This document shows, piece by piece, positions 1-11,282 of a stretch of 64,000 bases of DNA. The position numbers and the translations under genes were made by a program. Source of the DNA: Ilex aquifolium (Eukaryota; Streptophyta; Magnoliopsida; Aquifoliales; Aquifoliaceae). Location of the stretch: NCBI GenBank assembly GCA_951799425.1, contig OX637394.1, forward strand, positions 31,842,001 through 31,906,000, given 5' to 3'. Every line of letters starts with the position of its first letter. The stretch's first letter is position 1. The notes below the pieces were generated by a model. That model had not been told where the DNA came from and did no database searches. It saw nothing but the letters and a program-made list of their open reading frames with translations.

Positions 1-254
1 CATAGAGACCGTTACAAGCTCATGCCCCCGGCGGCACAAATCAAGGAAGGGTTTTTGCTTTGACTCAACCGGACGAAGATGCCTCCAACGCCGTTGTGGA
101 AGGTATTGTTCTTTTCTATCATTCTTGGGCCCAAATTTTATTGGATTTCTATGCGACTCATTCTTTTATACGTACTGCGGACGCTGTGGAATTGGGATTG
201 GGTTCCGAGGAGCTAGAACATGCTTTATATGTTGACTTGCCTACGGGAAAATAA
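1..254 (+). pseudogene. CV1 chromovirus gag-protease fragment
   Basis: The segment from position 60 reads as the retropepsin start of a Ty3/gypsy polyprotein. It aligns by eye with the protease of element D further right (position 21780 on): both have a short run ending in a hydrophobic strand, the active-site loop, then HSFI. In D the loop reads DSGASHSFI; here it is DFYATHSFI, so the catalytic Asp is kept but the flexible Ser-Gly is lost. The reading frame ends at 252-254. RT, RNase H and most of integrase, which should follow, are missing before the integrase tail at about 970. It is a relic belonging to the element whose 3' LTR starts at 1468. Confidence 0.7.
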
Positions 255-969
255 GGGGATACCAGTAGGGTTTATTTATATGTAATCTTTGATTCTAATT
301 TATAACTAATTGCTAGGGAATCAGCATGTCTTTCCATTCTGGATAATACTACCTTGTTCTAAAATATATTATGTTTGGGTGAACCCTAAATCTTTTCTTA
401 TGCCTTCACACCCTAGTTTACAAAGGAGATGTGTTTTTCTCTTGATTTCTCCTTTGTTCTTGAGTTACACCCTTGATATTTGTTTGTTATTGATTTCAAT
501 ACCTGATTGTTCCTTATTTTTAATTCTAAGATTGATATTCGTTGTTATGGATTTCAAGAAGTGATTGTTCCTTTATTCTTGATTTCCAAGCTTAATATTC
601 ATTTGTTCTTGATGGCCAAATTTGATATTCATTTGATTGATCCTAACCCTTGCGATTCATGTATTCTTGATATTTAATACTTGACATTCATTGGCTCTTG
701 ATTTCAAGACTTGACATTCAATTGCTCTTGATTTCAATACTTGATTTCTCTTTGTTCTTGAGTTCAAAACTTGATACTCTTTAATCCCTGATTTCAAAGC
801 TTAATTATTCATTTGTCATTGATTTCAAACCTTGCTTGTTCCATTGTTTTTGATTTCCAAAGCTTAATTATTTACTTGTTCATTGAATTCAACACTCTAG
901 TGATTTGTATTGACCAATAAAAAGGGTATTTCCGATGATAGTATGTTAATTTTTCTTAAAATAATTTCG
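255..969. repeat. AT-rich stretch with degenerate tandem repeat
   Basis: No coding similarity is visible. From about 430 to 900 the sequence is a decayed tandem array with a unit of roughly 35-40 bp built on TTGTTCTTGATTTCAA followed by CTTGATATTCATT, with about a dozen imperfect copies. It occupies the place where CV1 should have RT, RNase H and integrase, so it marks a large internal replacement or deletion. It could be a minisatellite that expanded after the element decayed; I cannot tell where it came from. Confidence 0.55.
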
Positions 970-1426
970 TTGGAAAAATGTATGCGGATTTGGATGTGAA
1001 ATTTGGGGAGACTACGTGTTCCTCAAAGTGTCGCCTAAGAAGGGAGTGCTTAGATTCGGCAAGAAAGGAAAACTAGCTCCAAGGTACATCCGACCCTTTG
1101 AAGTGAGCAAAGCAGTGGGCAAAGCGGCGTATCAACTTCGGTTACCGGCTCAATTTGAAGGGGTGCACGATGAAATTCATGTGTCGATGTTGAGGAAGTG
1201 TCAGTCGGATACTAGGCACGTCATAAATTCAGAAGATATTGAAATTCAAGAAGGAGCAATGTATGAAGAAAAACAGATGAAGATTTTTGATACCAAAGAG
1301 AAGGTTCTCCGCAACAAGGTCATCCGACTCGTGAAGGTGTTGTGGCGATATCATGGGGTGAAAGAAGCTACATGGGAACCGGAGCAAGAAATGCGGGAGA
1401 AGTATCCACATTTATTCGCTACCTGA
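970..1426 (+). pseudogene. CV1 integrase C-terminus with chromodomain
   Basis: This is the last part of a chromovirus integrase. From about 1016 it reads FLKVSPKKGVLRFGKKGKL, then PRYIRPFEV, VHDEIHVSMLRK and, near the end, VIRLVKVLWRYHGVKEATWE, the typical chromodomain that steers integration in chromoviruses. Element D (24740-25168) has the same order of motifs. A frameshift lies near 1008-1014, between the VKFG and YVFLK motifs. The stop is TGA at 1424-1426, about 40 bp before the 3' LTR, as usual for chromoviruses. The catalytic core is absent, so the piece is dead. Confidence 0.85.
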
Positions 1427-1452
1427 GGTAAGTTTCGAGGACGAAACTTTCT

Positions 1453-1467
1453 TCAAGGGGGGTGGAT
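1453..1467 (+). promoter_or_regulatory. CV1 polypurine tract
   Basis: A purine run, TCAAGGGGGGTGGAT, sits directly before the LTR start TGTAACACC. It should prime plus-strand DNA synthesis during reverse transcription. Element D has the matching AAGGGGGGAAGAA before its 3' LTR. Confidence 0.75.
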
Positions 1468-3748
1468 TGTAACACCCCGAATTTTCTTTTATATATTTAT
1501 AGAGATATATATATATAGTAAATAATATTTGTAAAGATGTAGATATATGTAGTGACATAAGAATAAACCGTAGGAATAAATGCTATGGAGACAATTTGAT
1601 TGGGAAGTTACGTGTCGAAGATATTTAAACTTGGAAAGGGTGATTAGACAAGTTTCTAAAAGTTTGTAGGTCAAAATAATGATTCCATTGAATCCGGAAG
1701 GTCGAAAAACATTGGGAGTGGTAATATGGATGTATTGGAAGTTAGGAAGTGTCTCGGAGTTAAAATACACTTTAGCGAGAATTTGGGTAAAAATGGGTAT
1801 TGAACACTACTTAGTGTTTTGGCCATAACTTTTTATCCTTAATTCCAATTGATCTGAAATTTTTACAGTAGATAGTAAACATCTAGGTCTACAAAAGTAT
1901 GTCTCATGAAAATTTTCCAATTCAACCTCTAAATTGGTCAAAACTGCATTGGAAGTTGAAACAAAAATCTGGCAGTCAAATCGTACCGGTACGCTGAACT
2001 CCAGAAGCTAAATCGTACCGGTACGCTGGACTCCAGAAGCTCAACCGTACCGGTACGCGTACCAGTACGCCCGATAAAAACCAGCCCGATCCGACTGCGG
2101 GTCTTTCTCCATTTCTTCCACTATAAATACTTAAGGCCGACTATTTGAGCCCCATTTCAGCATTCTAAACCCTAGGCACCTTTAGAGAGAAAGAGAGGGA
2201 GAGAAGAACATCAAAGATAAGGAGAGATCCACCATTTTAGAAGATTAAAACCCTAGATTTCTAAGATTTCACTTCTCTACTCATTCTCTTTTCTTCCATT
2301 CTTCACCCACTCTCACCCAAATCTTTTGAAAACCCTAGGGAGGGGGAATTAAAAAGGAAAAGAAAGGAAAGCAAGAAGGTCTTGAAACTTGGGTATTTGG
2401 CTAAAACTCTTGAGCATTGAGGTAGGGGATTTCTTCTATTTCTCTTACATTGATGTTAGGGTTAATAAATATGTATGTTTTGATTCTTAATGATATGTAT
2501 TTGCTATGGCTCCATTGTTTCTTGATTCTTGTCCAATTGTTAACATGTTTTACACAAATCCCTCTTTTGGTTTGAAAAACCCTAGTTTTCAAGAGTGATG
2601 GGTTTTCCTCTTGAACTCTTCCTTGATTCTTGATTTCAAAATCATAGTGTTTTGTGTTGAGTAATAAAATGATATTGTTGTGATCTCTTGCATTTTTCTT
2701 GGTTGGTTATTGAAAATGTCAAATGCTCAATTTGGAGATTTTTAAGATATAATTGTAAATTGTGGAATTGGATTTGGTATTGTATCTCTTATGAGTGTGG
2801 GATGACCATGGGAGACCTTTAACGAGATATCGTAGAGTGGGTAGACGTGTTGCTTGCTCCGTGTGGGTTGACATTTCTCCTACCACTCGTAGTGGGGTTA
2901 GTGCTTTGGTAAGACTAAACCGCTATTGCTCACGGGTGCCGTGTAAGAGGGTTAGTATACTAATACCTGGGTTGGATACGTCACTGCCATTGGTGTGGCA
3001 GACGCCCTTCCTAAAGGATGGATATCTTTGATAAGATTTGTGTGGGTGTGTGTGGGTTAGATATTACTTAATGTGTCGATTCATGGGGTGTGCCTTACAT
3101 CATGTTTGAGATACATATACATATTGATGGATTGTTGTATTGTTGTAGGAAAATGGTTTATATTTTGGAAAATGGATATGTCTTGGATCTTGGTTTCTTT
3201 TACTGTTTATGTAAATTACTGTTGCTACTTAAACTTGAGATCCATTTTAAAATGTCCATGTTTTACTTCAAAGATTATGTATGCTATTTGCAAAATGAGA
3301 CCGGCCATTTTATATGTTTTCATAAACCTTGTTTGAGTTTGGGAAGATTTTGCTACAGAGCTTCGTGCTCATCCCTTACAAATTACATTTTTCAGATTTT
3401 GCTTTAGAGGAAGAGCTCGATGTGAATGAGCCGGGCCTTGGGGAAGCTTCCTTGGAGGGGTACTTAGATCCCGAATGGGATAACTAGAGATATAGCTTCT
3501 TTTGTACTAGACTAGGTTATTCATTTTGAACCTTGTAAAGTCTAGTTTTCTTTTGTAATTCCGCTGCGCTACATTATTGGATTTTTGAGATGTAAATGCC
3601 ATGGTTGGGCATATTCTTTTGGATAATGATGTAAATATTTTATGGATGATGAATGAAGTTTAATTTATTTATGGATGATATTTAGTGCTCTCATGATGTG
3701 AATGTTTTAGAATGTAATGCCGTCCAGGGTGGTATTTGGGGCGTTACA
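1468..3748 (+). mobile_element. CV1 3' LTR (2281 bp)
   Basis: The LTR runs from TGTAACACCCC to GGGGCGTTACA, perfect 11-bp inverted ends. It follows a polypurine tract and a chromovirus integrase. U3 holds a palindrome array (1982-2069) and a TATA box (2122-2129). Immediately to the right, at 3749, a different gypsy pol (T1) begins in mid-RT, so CV1 inserted into T1. The target duplication would be GTACG (3749-3753), but the left copy lies outside the window. No open frame in the LTR looks like a gene. Confidence 0.88.
1982..2129 (+). promoter_or_regulatory. CV1 LTR promoter: palindrome array and TATA box
   Basis: Three perfect copies of the 12-bp palindrome CGTACCGGTACG lie at 1982-1993, 2014-2025 and 2046-2057. 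A fourth with one change (CCAG core) is at 2058-2069. A TATA box, TATAAATA, follows at 2122-2129, about 50 bp after the last copy. The spacing suggests upstream binding sites for a dimeric protein, which is inference. Confidence 0.65.
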
Positions 3749-4568
3749 GTACGAGGTACTCAAGCTACTTGATGTGGGCATCATCTTTCTTATTGTCGAC
3801 ATTAAATGGGTTAGCCCCACTCAAGTAGTACCAAAGAAATCGGGGGGCACCATGGTTGCAAATGAGGACAATGAGTTGATTCCGACAAGAGTAGTCACCG
3901 GATGGAGAATGTGTATTGACTATCGGAAGCTCAAATCTTGCACAAGAAATGATCACTTCCCTTTGTCATTCCTCGACCAAGTATTGGAAAGAGTAGTCAA
4001 ACACTTGTTCTATTGATTCTTGGATGGATACTCCGGCTACAATCAAATTAAGATCACATTGGAGGATCATGAAAAGACCACCTTCACTTGCCCCTTCGGT
4101 ACCTTTGCCTACCGACGCATGCCATTTGAGTTGTGTAATGCCCTAGGGACTTTTCAAAGATGCGTGATGGGCATTTTTAGTGATATGGTGGAAAACATTG
4201 TGGAATTCTTCATGAATGACTTTTCTGTATTTGGGGATTCATTTGAGGGTTGTTTGGAGAACTTAGACAGAGTACTTGAGAGATATGAGGAGAAGAACTT
4301 GGTCTTCAACTGGGAGAAGTGCCACTTCATGGTGACACAAGGGATAGTGCTCGGGCAAATCATTTTGGCAAAGGGGATCGAAGTCGACAAATCCAAGGTT
4401 GATGCAATTTCCAACCTCCGCACACCGAAGGTCGTCAAAGATATCAGGTCATTTCTTAACCATGATGGTTTTTATCGTCGTTTCATAGAGAACTTTAGTG
4501 CATTGACTCGACCCTTGACCAATTTTCTTTCCAAGGATGTCCCATTTGTGTGGTCGGATGGTTGTTAG
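3749..4568 (+). pseudogene. T1 Athila-like reverse transcriptase (degenerate)
   Basis: This is Ty3/gypsy RT starting in mid-domain at EVLKLLDVGIIF, cut there by CV1. It keeps PTQVVPKKSG, GWRMCIDYRKL, FLDGYSGYNQIKI and TFTCPFGTFAYRRMPF. The catalytic FMDD is changed to FMND (about 4211), which should abolish polymerisation. TGA at 4017-4019 replaces a Cys codon seen in C and E, and TAG at 4567-4569 replaces the Glu of C. The thumb motif [20 protein letters not shown] follows. It is closely related to elements C and T2. Confidence 0.85.
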
Positions 4569-5949
4569 ACATCATTTAAAAAACTAAAAAGCATGCTCAC
4601 TTCACTTCCGATCATGCAACCACCCAAGTGGGACTTACCATTTGTGCTTATGTGCGACGCGAGTGATTACGCAATCGGCGCAGTGCTCAGTCAAAGGGAA
4701 GACAAGAGATCTTATGTAATATACTATGCTAGTAAAACTCTTAATGAAGCACAAATGAATTACGCTACCACTGAAAAAGAGTTGCTAGCCATTGCATTTG
4801 CATTGGATAAATTTCGGTCTTACATCATTGGTTCACCTATTGTAGTCTACACTGATCACTCTGCTTTGAAGTATCTTTTGTCTTAGCAAGACGCAAAACT
4901 GAGACTCATTAGGTGGATACTCCTCCTACAAGAATTCAACTTGAGAGTCAAAGACAAAAAGGGAGTTAAGAACGTGGTGGCAAACCATTTATCTCGACTT
5001 GTGGTTCAAGATGTCAATGAGCATATTCCTATCCCAGACACTTTTCCTGACGAGCATTTATTTTCCATTCATTCTATTTGTCCTTGGTATGCTGACATAT
5101 GCAATTATCTTGCTACATGACAAATACCATTGCACTAGAGCCCGGATGATAGACGGAGGTTTATGGCGAATGTGAAGTACTTTTACTTTGACAACCGTAC
5201 TTGTTCAAGTACTGCCCTGACCAACTCATGAGGAGATGCATGCCTGAGAATGAACAACGGGACGTCCTTACATTTTTCCATTCCGAAGCATGCGGTGGAC
5301 ACTTCTCTTCCAAGAAGACTTCGACAAAGGTTTTACAATCAAGTTTTATTGGCCCTCATTAATCAAAGATTGTGTTTCTTTCTGTAAAGAATGCGATAGG
5401 TGCCAACGTTTAGGTAGTGTGACCCGAAGGAACATGATGCCCCTCTCCCTTGTACTTGTTATTGAGATATTTGACTGTTGGGGAATCGACTTCATGGGTC
5501 CCTTCCCTGTGTCGTTTGACTACCTGTATATTCTTCTGGCAGTGGACTATTTGTCCAAATGGGTGGAGGCTATCCCAACCAAGACCAATGACCACTGGGT
5601 CGTGGTCAAGTTCTTAAAAGAATACATCTTTTCGAGGTTCGGGATGCCTCGTGCAATGATAAGCGACGGTGGTTCTCATTTATGTAATAGGCCATTTGCA
5701 TCTTTAATGTATAAATATGGCATCACACACAAGGTGTTCATTGCTTATCACCCACAAACCAATGGCCAAGCCAACTTGGCAAATAGGGAGATCAATAACA
5801 TCCTAGAGAAAATGGTGAACCCTAATAGGAAGGATTGGTCATTTAGATTGACCGATGCCCTATGGGCTTACCGCACTACTTACAAGACCATTCTAGGCAT
5901 GTCACCCTATAGGCCTCGTCTATGGCAAGGCTTGCCATTTGCTGGTTGA
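4569..5949 (+). pseudogene. T1 RNase H and integrase core (degenerate)
   Basis: RNase H is recognised by [23 protein letters not shown] and [14 protein letters not shown] interrupts it at 4884-4886. A stretch with frameshifts around 5110-5290 covers the linker and part of the HHCC zinc domain. The integrase then reads [28 protein letters not shown] (first Asp), [12 protein letters not shown] (second Asp) and [12 protein letters not shown] (Glu), and continues to GMSPYR before another frameshift near 5920. All three catalytic acids are kept although the frame is not. Confidence 0.85.
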
Positions 5950-6352
5950 AATGGAACACAAGGCTTATTAGGTCATCAAGACTTTAAACTTCAACTTGAG
6001 AATGGCCGGAGAGAATAGGAAGTTGGAAATGAATGAATTAGAGGAGATTCATAGAGATGCGTATGAGAGCTCAAAAATTTCAAAAAAGAGGGCTAAGATC
6101 TTTCATGACAAATCCATTGTAAGGAAATCATTTGAGCCTGGACAGAAAGTGCACTTGTACAATTCTCGACTCTCTATCTTTCAAGGAAAACTCTGATCCC
6201 GTTGGGATGGCCTCTACCTTGTCAAGGTGGCCTACCCCAATGGAGCCGTGAAAATCACCAACCCTAAGGATGGCAAGACATTCAAGGTCAATGGCCAAAG
6301 ACTTAAGCCATTCTTTGAGGGTTTTGAAGATCAAAGGGTGGAGGAAGAATGA
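5950..6352 (+). pseudogene. T1 integrase C-terminal part
   Basis: This continues T1 integrase after the frameshift: [36 protein letters not shown], then [10 protein letters not shown] further on, ending at TGA 6350-6352. TGA at 6196-6198 replaces the Arg codon of the GKLRSRW motif. No chromodomain is present, unlike CV1 and D, in line with the Athila/Tat branch. The sequence stops resembling C just after the terminal Glu residues, where an LTR fragment joins it. Confidence 0.8.
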
Positions 6353-7361
6353 AAAAGACTCTTGACACTTTTACAGGATATTCAACAATTTAGAGAGAGA
6401 AGCTCAAGAAGGAAGACATAGTTTTAGAGAGAGAAGTTGTAATTTTTGCATTTCTTCTACCCATTTCACTTGTTATAAGCTAGAATACTCTTTTAATCTT
6501 CATTCAATGCACTTTTATCTCAGTTATTGCAAGTGTATTTCAATTTTAGTTACACATTCTAGATTCTACCATGTTTGTATTTAAGTTTTTCATCTCAAGC
6601 TTTTCAAATGGGTATTAAATGCACTTCTTTTTAGTTTAACTTTTCTTGCATTAATACAAGTTTCAATATTCATTTCTTCACAATGTCTCTTCATCTTATG
6701 TATGTCTTTGCAATAAATATGAGTAGCTAAGCTTTAAGTTGGCTAATCCAAGGGAGAATTCCTCTTGAGTATGCTAAATCAACTCTTTTTCATTCTTCCT
6801 TGTAGTGTAAGTTGGTTTGGTTTGACTAGGTTAAGTGCGGACGTGGTTGTGAGCTCTTGATACACCGTAAACTTGTCACGGGGTATGCTTGAGCCTACAT
6901 CACATTAGTCTCTCACTTCCTACGAATCAATCGAACACCTAGGCACCATTGGAAGAATGTTGTGTGTTGATTTGGCATTCCCATTGGAATGACTTCTTCG
7001 GATTAGCCAACCGTTTTCCATTGCATTTTCTGTCACAAGGGTAATCTTTAACACAATTTTCTATCACTCACCAAAACACAAACTCACAAGGTTTTTACAC
7101 TTTTCCATTTTTACAAAATCACCTTCAACACAATTCACCTTCCTTCCCTGAGGAGACGACCTTGGAATACCAATTCCAAGTAAAACACGACACTCGAAAG
7201 TCTCCCTACACTTGGGGGAGCACTTTTGTACACACACACAATTCATTGACACACACGTTTTCCCATTTATTGCATGATATCCGAGAGAACGTGAAACTCA
7301 CCTAACCGTATAAGCCATATACACATTACTGGAATCATGGTCGAAGATTAGGGTAACAGAA
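6353..7361 (+). mobile_element. Athila-like LTR fragment, plus orientation
   Basis: The R-U5 part of an LTR of the C/G type starts by about 6360 without any U3 or PPT. Matches to the LTR of C include the AGAGAGAGAAGTTG region and the box around the U5 stem-loop CTTGGAATACCAATTCCAAG at 7161-7180, preceded by CCCTGAGGAGACGAC. The end, AATCAAGCA at about 7361, corresponds to the GCAAGCA end of LTR C. It is followed at once by an LTR in the opposite orientation, not by a PBS. Confidence 0.7.
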
Positions 7362-9136
7362 TAAATCAAGCACTCTCCCTCGGGTTCCATTCAAGAAATG
7401 GGAAAAATCGTGTGTGTGAACAAAAATGTGTGTGTGCAAAAATGCTCCCCAAGCATAGTGAGACTTGCAATATCGTGTTTTACTTGGAATGAGTATTCCA
7501 AGGTCGTCTCCTCAAGGAAGGAAAGGTCAAGTGTTTTCAAAAGTGATTTGTGAAAGGAAAAAATGAAAATTATTGTGATTAGAAGTTTGGTGATTTGTGT
7601 TTTGAGAAATATGCCAGTAAAAAGAGGGTTGGCAATCCATAGAGTTCATTCCTATGGGTATGCCAAATCGACTCATTTCATTCAACCAATGGTGTCTCGG
7701 TGTTTGATTGATTCGTAGGAAGTGAGGGACTAATGTGGTTATGTTGGGCAAAAGCATACCCCGTGACAAGTCTACGGTGTATCAAGAGCCCACAACCACG
7801 TCCGCACTCAACCTAGTCAAACAAACACTTTACACTACGAGAGAGAATGAAAGAGAGTCGATTTCACATACCCAAGAGGAAATCCCTCTTAGATTAGCCA
7901 ACAAAAGGTTTATCTGTGCATGGTAAAGGCAAGAACAAAGATGAAAAAGAAAAACATGGTAATGAAATCAAACATGAACTTGCATTAATGTAAGGAGAAG
8001 TTCAAACTACAAAAGAAATAGCATTCATAGACAAAATGTAAAGCTTAAATAGAAAATACCCAAATACAAGCAATAGAACTAGTAAACCCTAGCTAAACAC
8101 AATACAATTTGAAATAAATGAGATTAAAGTGCTAGAAAGAAAGATTACATGTAGATTGAAGCTTACAAGAATGAAAATGGTGAAGGAAAAGCAAGAACCC
8201 TAGCTTTCTCTCTCTACACTACTCCATTGCTTAGGTAGCTTCCTTCTCTTTCTAAAAGCTTGATTTATGAAAATATATGTAGAAAAAATTATATTTTCGT
8301 CCATCCCCCTCCTCTACTCTTGAGTGTGCTGAGATAGGTTGCTTGTGGGCAGAGGTTGTCCAAAAAAGCTTCCAAAGTCAGTCAAATGGCATTGACCCTA
8401 TCCTTTTCCAACCATTCCCTCTCTTCCTTGGCCACCTCCTCCCTCATGCTTCAAATCTAAATATAGGGGTTAGGAAATCATCATGGAATGTTAAAAATGT
8501 CAGAGCATGGTTTAGAGGACAAAATGTGGGCCCCCGTGGTTGGTGGAGTCGTGTGGGGACGTGTCTGGGCTTTTTGGGCAAGTTCAACCAGTAGAACGTA
8601 GGACTTCTACTAGTAGAAAACTTCCAGTGGGGTCTTCTACCGGTAGGTTTTGCATGTCTTCTACCGGTAGGTCTTGCATGTCTTCTACCCGTAGGTCTTT
8701 TCGTAAATTTGTCATAACTTTTGATCCCACCATCCTATAGAGCTGAAATTTTGACACAAAACAAAGGACATACATATCTACAACTTTAATGTTTTGTGCT
8801 TTTCAGATTCGAAGTGGATCATGGTAAAAAATAGGGAATACCAAGGTACAGATACCAAATGGTGTGGGTGCCGGTACCTATGTTACCAGGTACCGATACC
8901 TCCTTGATTTCTTTCACTTTTAAGCCTCCAAATCCTCATGTAATGTGTCAATCTCTTCACCACTCATCCACACTTAGTTGCAGGATTTCGAAAGCCATCA
9001 ATTACTCTATGATTACCTGCAACATCAAAATTTCCACATTATTGACAAATTCGACGAACTCTAAGTAATTAAATGCAAAGTTGAGTTAAAATGCATGTAA
9101 TGAGGCTGTTAAATATGCAATATTACGCACTCATCA
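7362..9136 (-). mobile_element. Athila-like LTR fragment, minus orientation
   Basis: Read on the minus strand, this begins TGATGAGTGCGTAATATTGC at 9136 and runs to about 7362, where its last bases are missing. The U5 stem-loop is at 7483-7502. A palindrome array lies at 8605-8695. The right flank is the integrase of element H, so it probably inserted there as a solo LTR and was later joined to the plus-strand fragment. The left target duplication is lost. Confidence 0.75.
8605..8695 (-). promoter_or_regulatory. LTR palindrome array, TTCTACCGGTAGAA type
   Basis: TTCTACTAGTAGAA is at 8605-8618, followed by two copies of TCTACCGGTAGGT and one decayed copy (core ACCCGT) up to about 8695. A looser GCCGGTACC / GGTACCGATACC group lies at about 8870-8900. 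The array sits in U3, as in the other LTRs of this window. Confidence 0.55.
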
Positions 9137-10117
9137 GACAAATGTCAAAGAATGGAGAATATTTCAAAAAGAAACATGATGCCTTTGAACCCTATCTTGG
9201 TCATTGAAATTTTTGATTGTTGGGACATCGACTTCATGGGACCGTTTCTCCCATCCTTTGGACATCTGTACATTTAAGTTGTCGTTAATTATGTTTGCAA
9301 ATGGGTAGAGGCAATTCCTTGTCGAAACAATGAGCACCGTACTGTGATCAGGTTTTTAAAAGAAAATATTTTGTTATGATTTGGAATTCCTCGAGCCATT
9401 ATAAGTGATGGGGGAATACATTTTTGTAATAAAGTTTTTAAAAACCTAATGAAAAAATATTTGATTTCTCACAAAATATCTGCCTCTTATCATCACCAGA
9501 CAAGTGGATAAGCTAAATTGGCTAATAGGGAGATAAAATATATTTTGAAAAAATAAATAAATCCAGACCGCAAGAATTGATCTTTGAGACTGATTGATGC
9601 GCTTTGGGCTTACCGAATTACATACAAAATTATTTTGGGAATGTCTGCTTATCAGCTAGTTTACGGTAAACCATGTCACTTGCCTGTGGAACTGGAATAT
9701 CGAACATATTGGGCAATCAAAATGATGAACTTTGATATTGACAAAGCAAATACATCCCGCAAACTTCAAATTAATGAATTGGAAGAACTAAGAAGTGAAG
9801 CTTATGAAAATGCAAAGATTGCCAAGTCTAGAATGAAATTTTTTCATGATAAAAATATTGTGCGAAAGTCCTTTGTGCTTTCTCAAAAAGTTCTGTTATA
9901 TAATTCAAGGCTCCACCTATTTCCTGGGAAGTTGAGATCAAGATGGACAGGTCCCTACATTATTAAACAAGTTTTTGAACATGGGGCAATTGAAGTTGAG
10001 AATCCATTAACTATAAATGTTTTTAAAGTAAATGGTCAAAGGCTTAAGCCATATCCCGATGGATTTGTTCAAAATGTGAATTCCATTCAATTAATGGAAC
10101 CAGTATATGTGCCTTGA
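9137..10117 (+). pseudogene. Element H integrase (degenerate)
   Basis: This is the integrase of an Athila-like element close to E. It starts at the zinc-domain CDKCQR, then has [28 protein letters not shown] (first Asp), IISDGGIHFCN (second Asp) and LANREIKYILKK (Glu). Stops and frame changes lie in the first half; from 9584 the frame is open through [47 protein letters not shown] and VNGQRLKPYPDGF to TGA at 10115-10117. The N-terminal pol is lost behind the minus-strand LTR at 9136. Confidence 0.85.
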
Positions 10118-10259
10118 AAAGTTTTTATAAGTGTTTGATTATAAATATTATTACTAACTGTTTGTGGTTTGTTTTAAAGATTAGGGTTTGGCACTATGGA
10201 TTTGTTTCGCCTTCAGATCTTATTAGCAATTTTCTATAATTTTACTTCATAATGTTATA

Positions 10260-10296
10260 CATTGAGGACAATTTTAAATTTAGGTTGGGGGAGGGA
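10260..10296 (+). promoter_or_regulatory. Post-pol PPT-like box of H
   Basis: CATTGAGGACAATTTTAAA is followed by TTTAGGTTGGGGGAGGGAAC. The same box, ATTGRGGACAATG then AGTTGGGGGGT, follows pol in C, E, T2 and, on the minus strand, G. It resembles the real 3' PPT but lies far from any LTR. It may be a central PPT or the remnant of an ancestral 3' end. Confidence 0.5.
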
Positions 10297-10308
10297 ACAA
10301 TCCATATT

Positions 10309-10351
10309 CGTCTTTGTGACCGACAGACGTTAAAGAACTGGATAGTGAGTC
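10309..10351 (+). promoter_or_regulatory. Conserved hairpin leader before small ORF (H)
   Basis: The stem CGTCT...AGACG (10309-10329, 11-nt loop) is followed by TTAAAGAACTGGATAGTGAGTC. E has nearly the same bases at 53974-54016, with two changes in the loop and an intact stem. GTGAGT at the end looks like a 5' splice donor. The function is not known. Confidence 0.45.
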
Positions 10352-10391
10352 TTTTTTTTTTTTTTTTAAATTTCAAATTTTTTTCAAAAAA

Positions 10392-10790
10392 ATGGATGAA
10401 ATTTTTTTTTGGTTTAGTTTGGGTATGTTACGTACTTTTCCAAAAGATATATATTCTTTGATCATAGAAAAAGTAAATTTTGTGAGAAAATTAGAAATTT
10501 TTAACAATAAAGTAAAACCTTTGTGCGGAAAAAGTTCATTTGCCAAACGCCAACGAGCAAATCGACTCGGTGGTTGTATAAAGTGCGGTCGATTAATGCA
10601 TATGAGAGAATATAATCAGTGTGCTGAACCAATTTTAGGTTGAGCATTAGATCATCTTAACTAGATTAAGTATGGGCAGAGTAAGGATTACCCTGATATG
10701 TCATCTTATTCCAGTCCCATGCTTTCAAGATATGTGCGATAGGAGATTAATCGGTTCACTGATGTTCTCGATTTAGAAGATTCTGATTAA
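10392..10790 (+). pseudogene. Small Cys-rich ORF of H (broken)
   Basis: This is a colinear counterpart of the 136-residue ORF in element E (54033-54443). Shared motifs are FWFSLG.LRTFP near the N-terminus, KPLCGKSSFAKRQRANRLG, CIKCGR and YNQC, and an acidic end in DSD. Four Cys (one in LCG, two in CIKC, one in NQC) could bind zinc. In-frame stops are TGA at 10641-10643, TAG at 10662-10664 and TAG at 10740-10742; the final TAA is 10788-10790. I do not recognise the family. Its position between pol and ORF2 is the same in both elements. Confidence 0.65.
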
Positions 10791-11019
10791 AACTAATTAT
10801 GATCAAAGTTGTATAATCTTAGCATGCATATGAATGTATATAACTACAATTTGATTTTAGGTGTTAATGTAGAATTTAAGTTTACTAGATAATTAAATGT
10901 GTGAATATTTGAATTAAAATTGATTTTCTGTAACTGCAGGCTGAAAAATCGAAGCTGGAAACCAAGAGAAGATCAAGCATCAGAAGCCTGCAAGCCTAAG
11001 GAGATTCTAGAGGATCAGC

Positions 11020-11069
11020 ACCGTTCGAATGGTGTGAATAGCGTCCAAATGATATTGCCTAGTATAAAG
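11020..11069 (+). promoter_or_regulatory. Candidate internal promoter of H ORF2
   Basis: A near-perfect palindrome, ACCGTTCGAATGGT, is at 11020-11033 and TATAAAG is at 11063-11069, about 210 bp before the ORF2 start. E has TTCGAA palindromes and TATAAAAG in the equivalent place. An acceptor-like CTGTAACTGCAG ends near 10939. Support comes mainly from the parallel with E. Confidence 0.4.
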
Positions 11070-11282
11070 CCCATAATTCGCGAAATTGAACAGTCCAACA
11101 GTTCCCTCGCAACAAACTTTTGAAAAAATAGTAGATTTCTTCATCTTCTCTCTTCAGATTCACTTCACCCATCAGTTTTTCTTAAATTCTACTCCAATTA
11201 AACACTTACCCATAACCTTTTACAGGTTTTCACCGATTAAAAATCTTTGAAACAGTTTATTTATTAAGAAATTCAAGAACCC

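Noticed and set aside
2795..3031. Open frame of 78 codons within LTR CV1
   Set aside because: Lies inside a non-coding LTR, no family motif, composition like chance frames.
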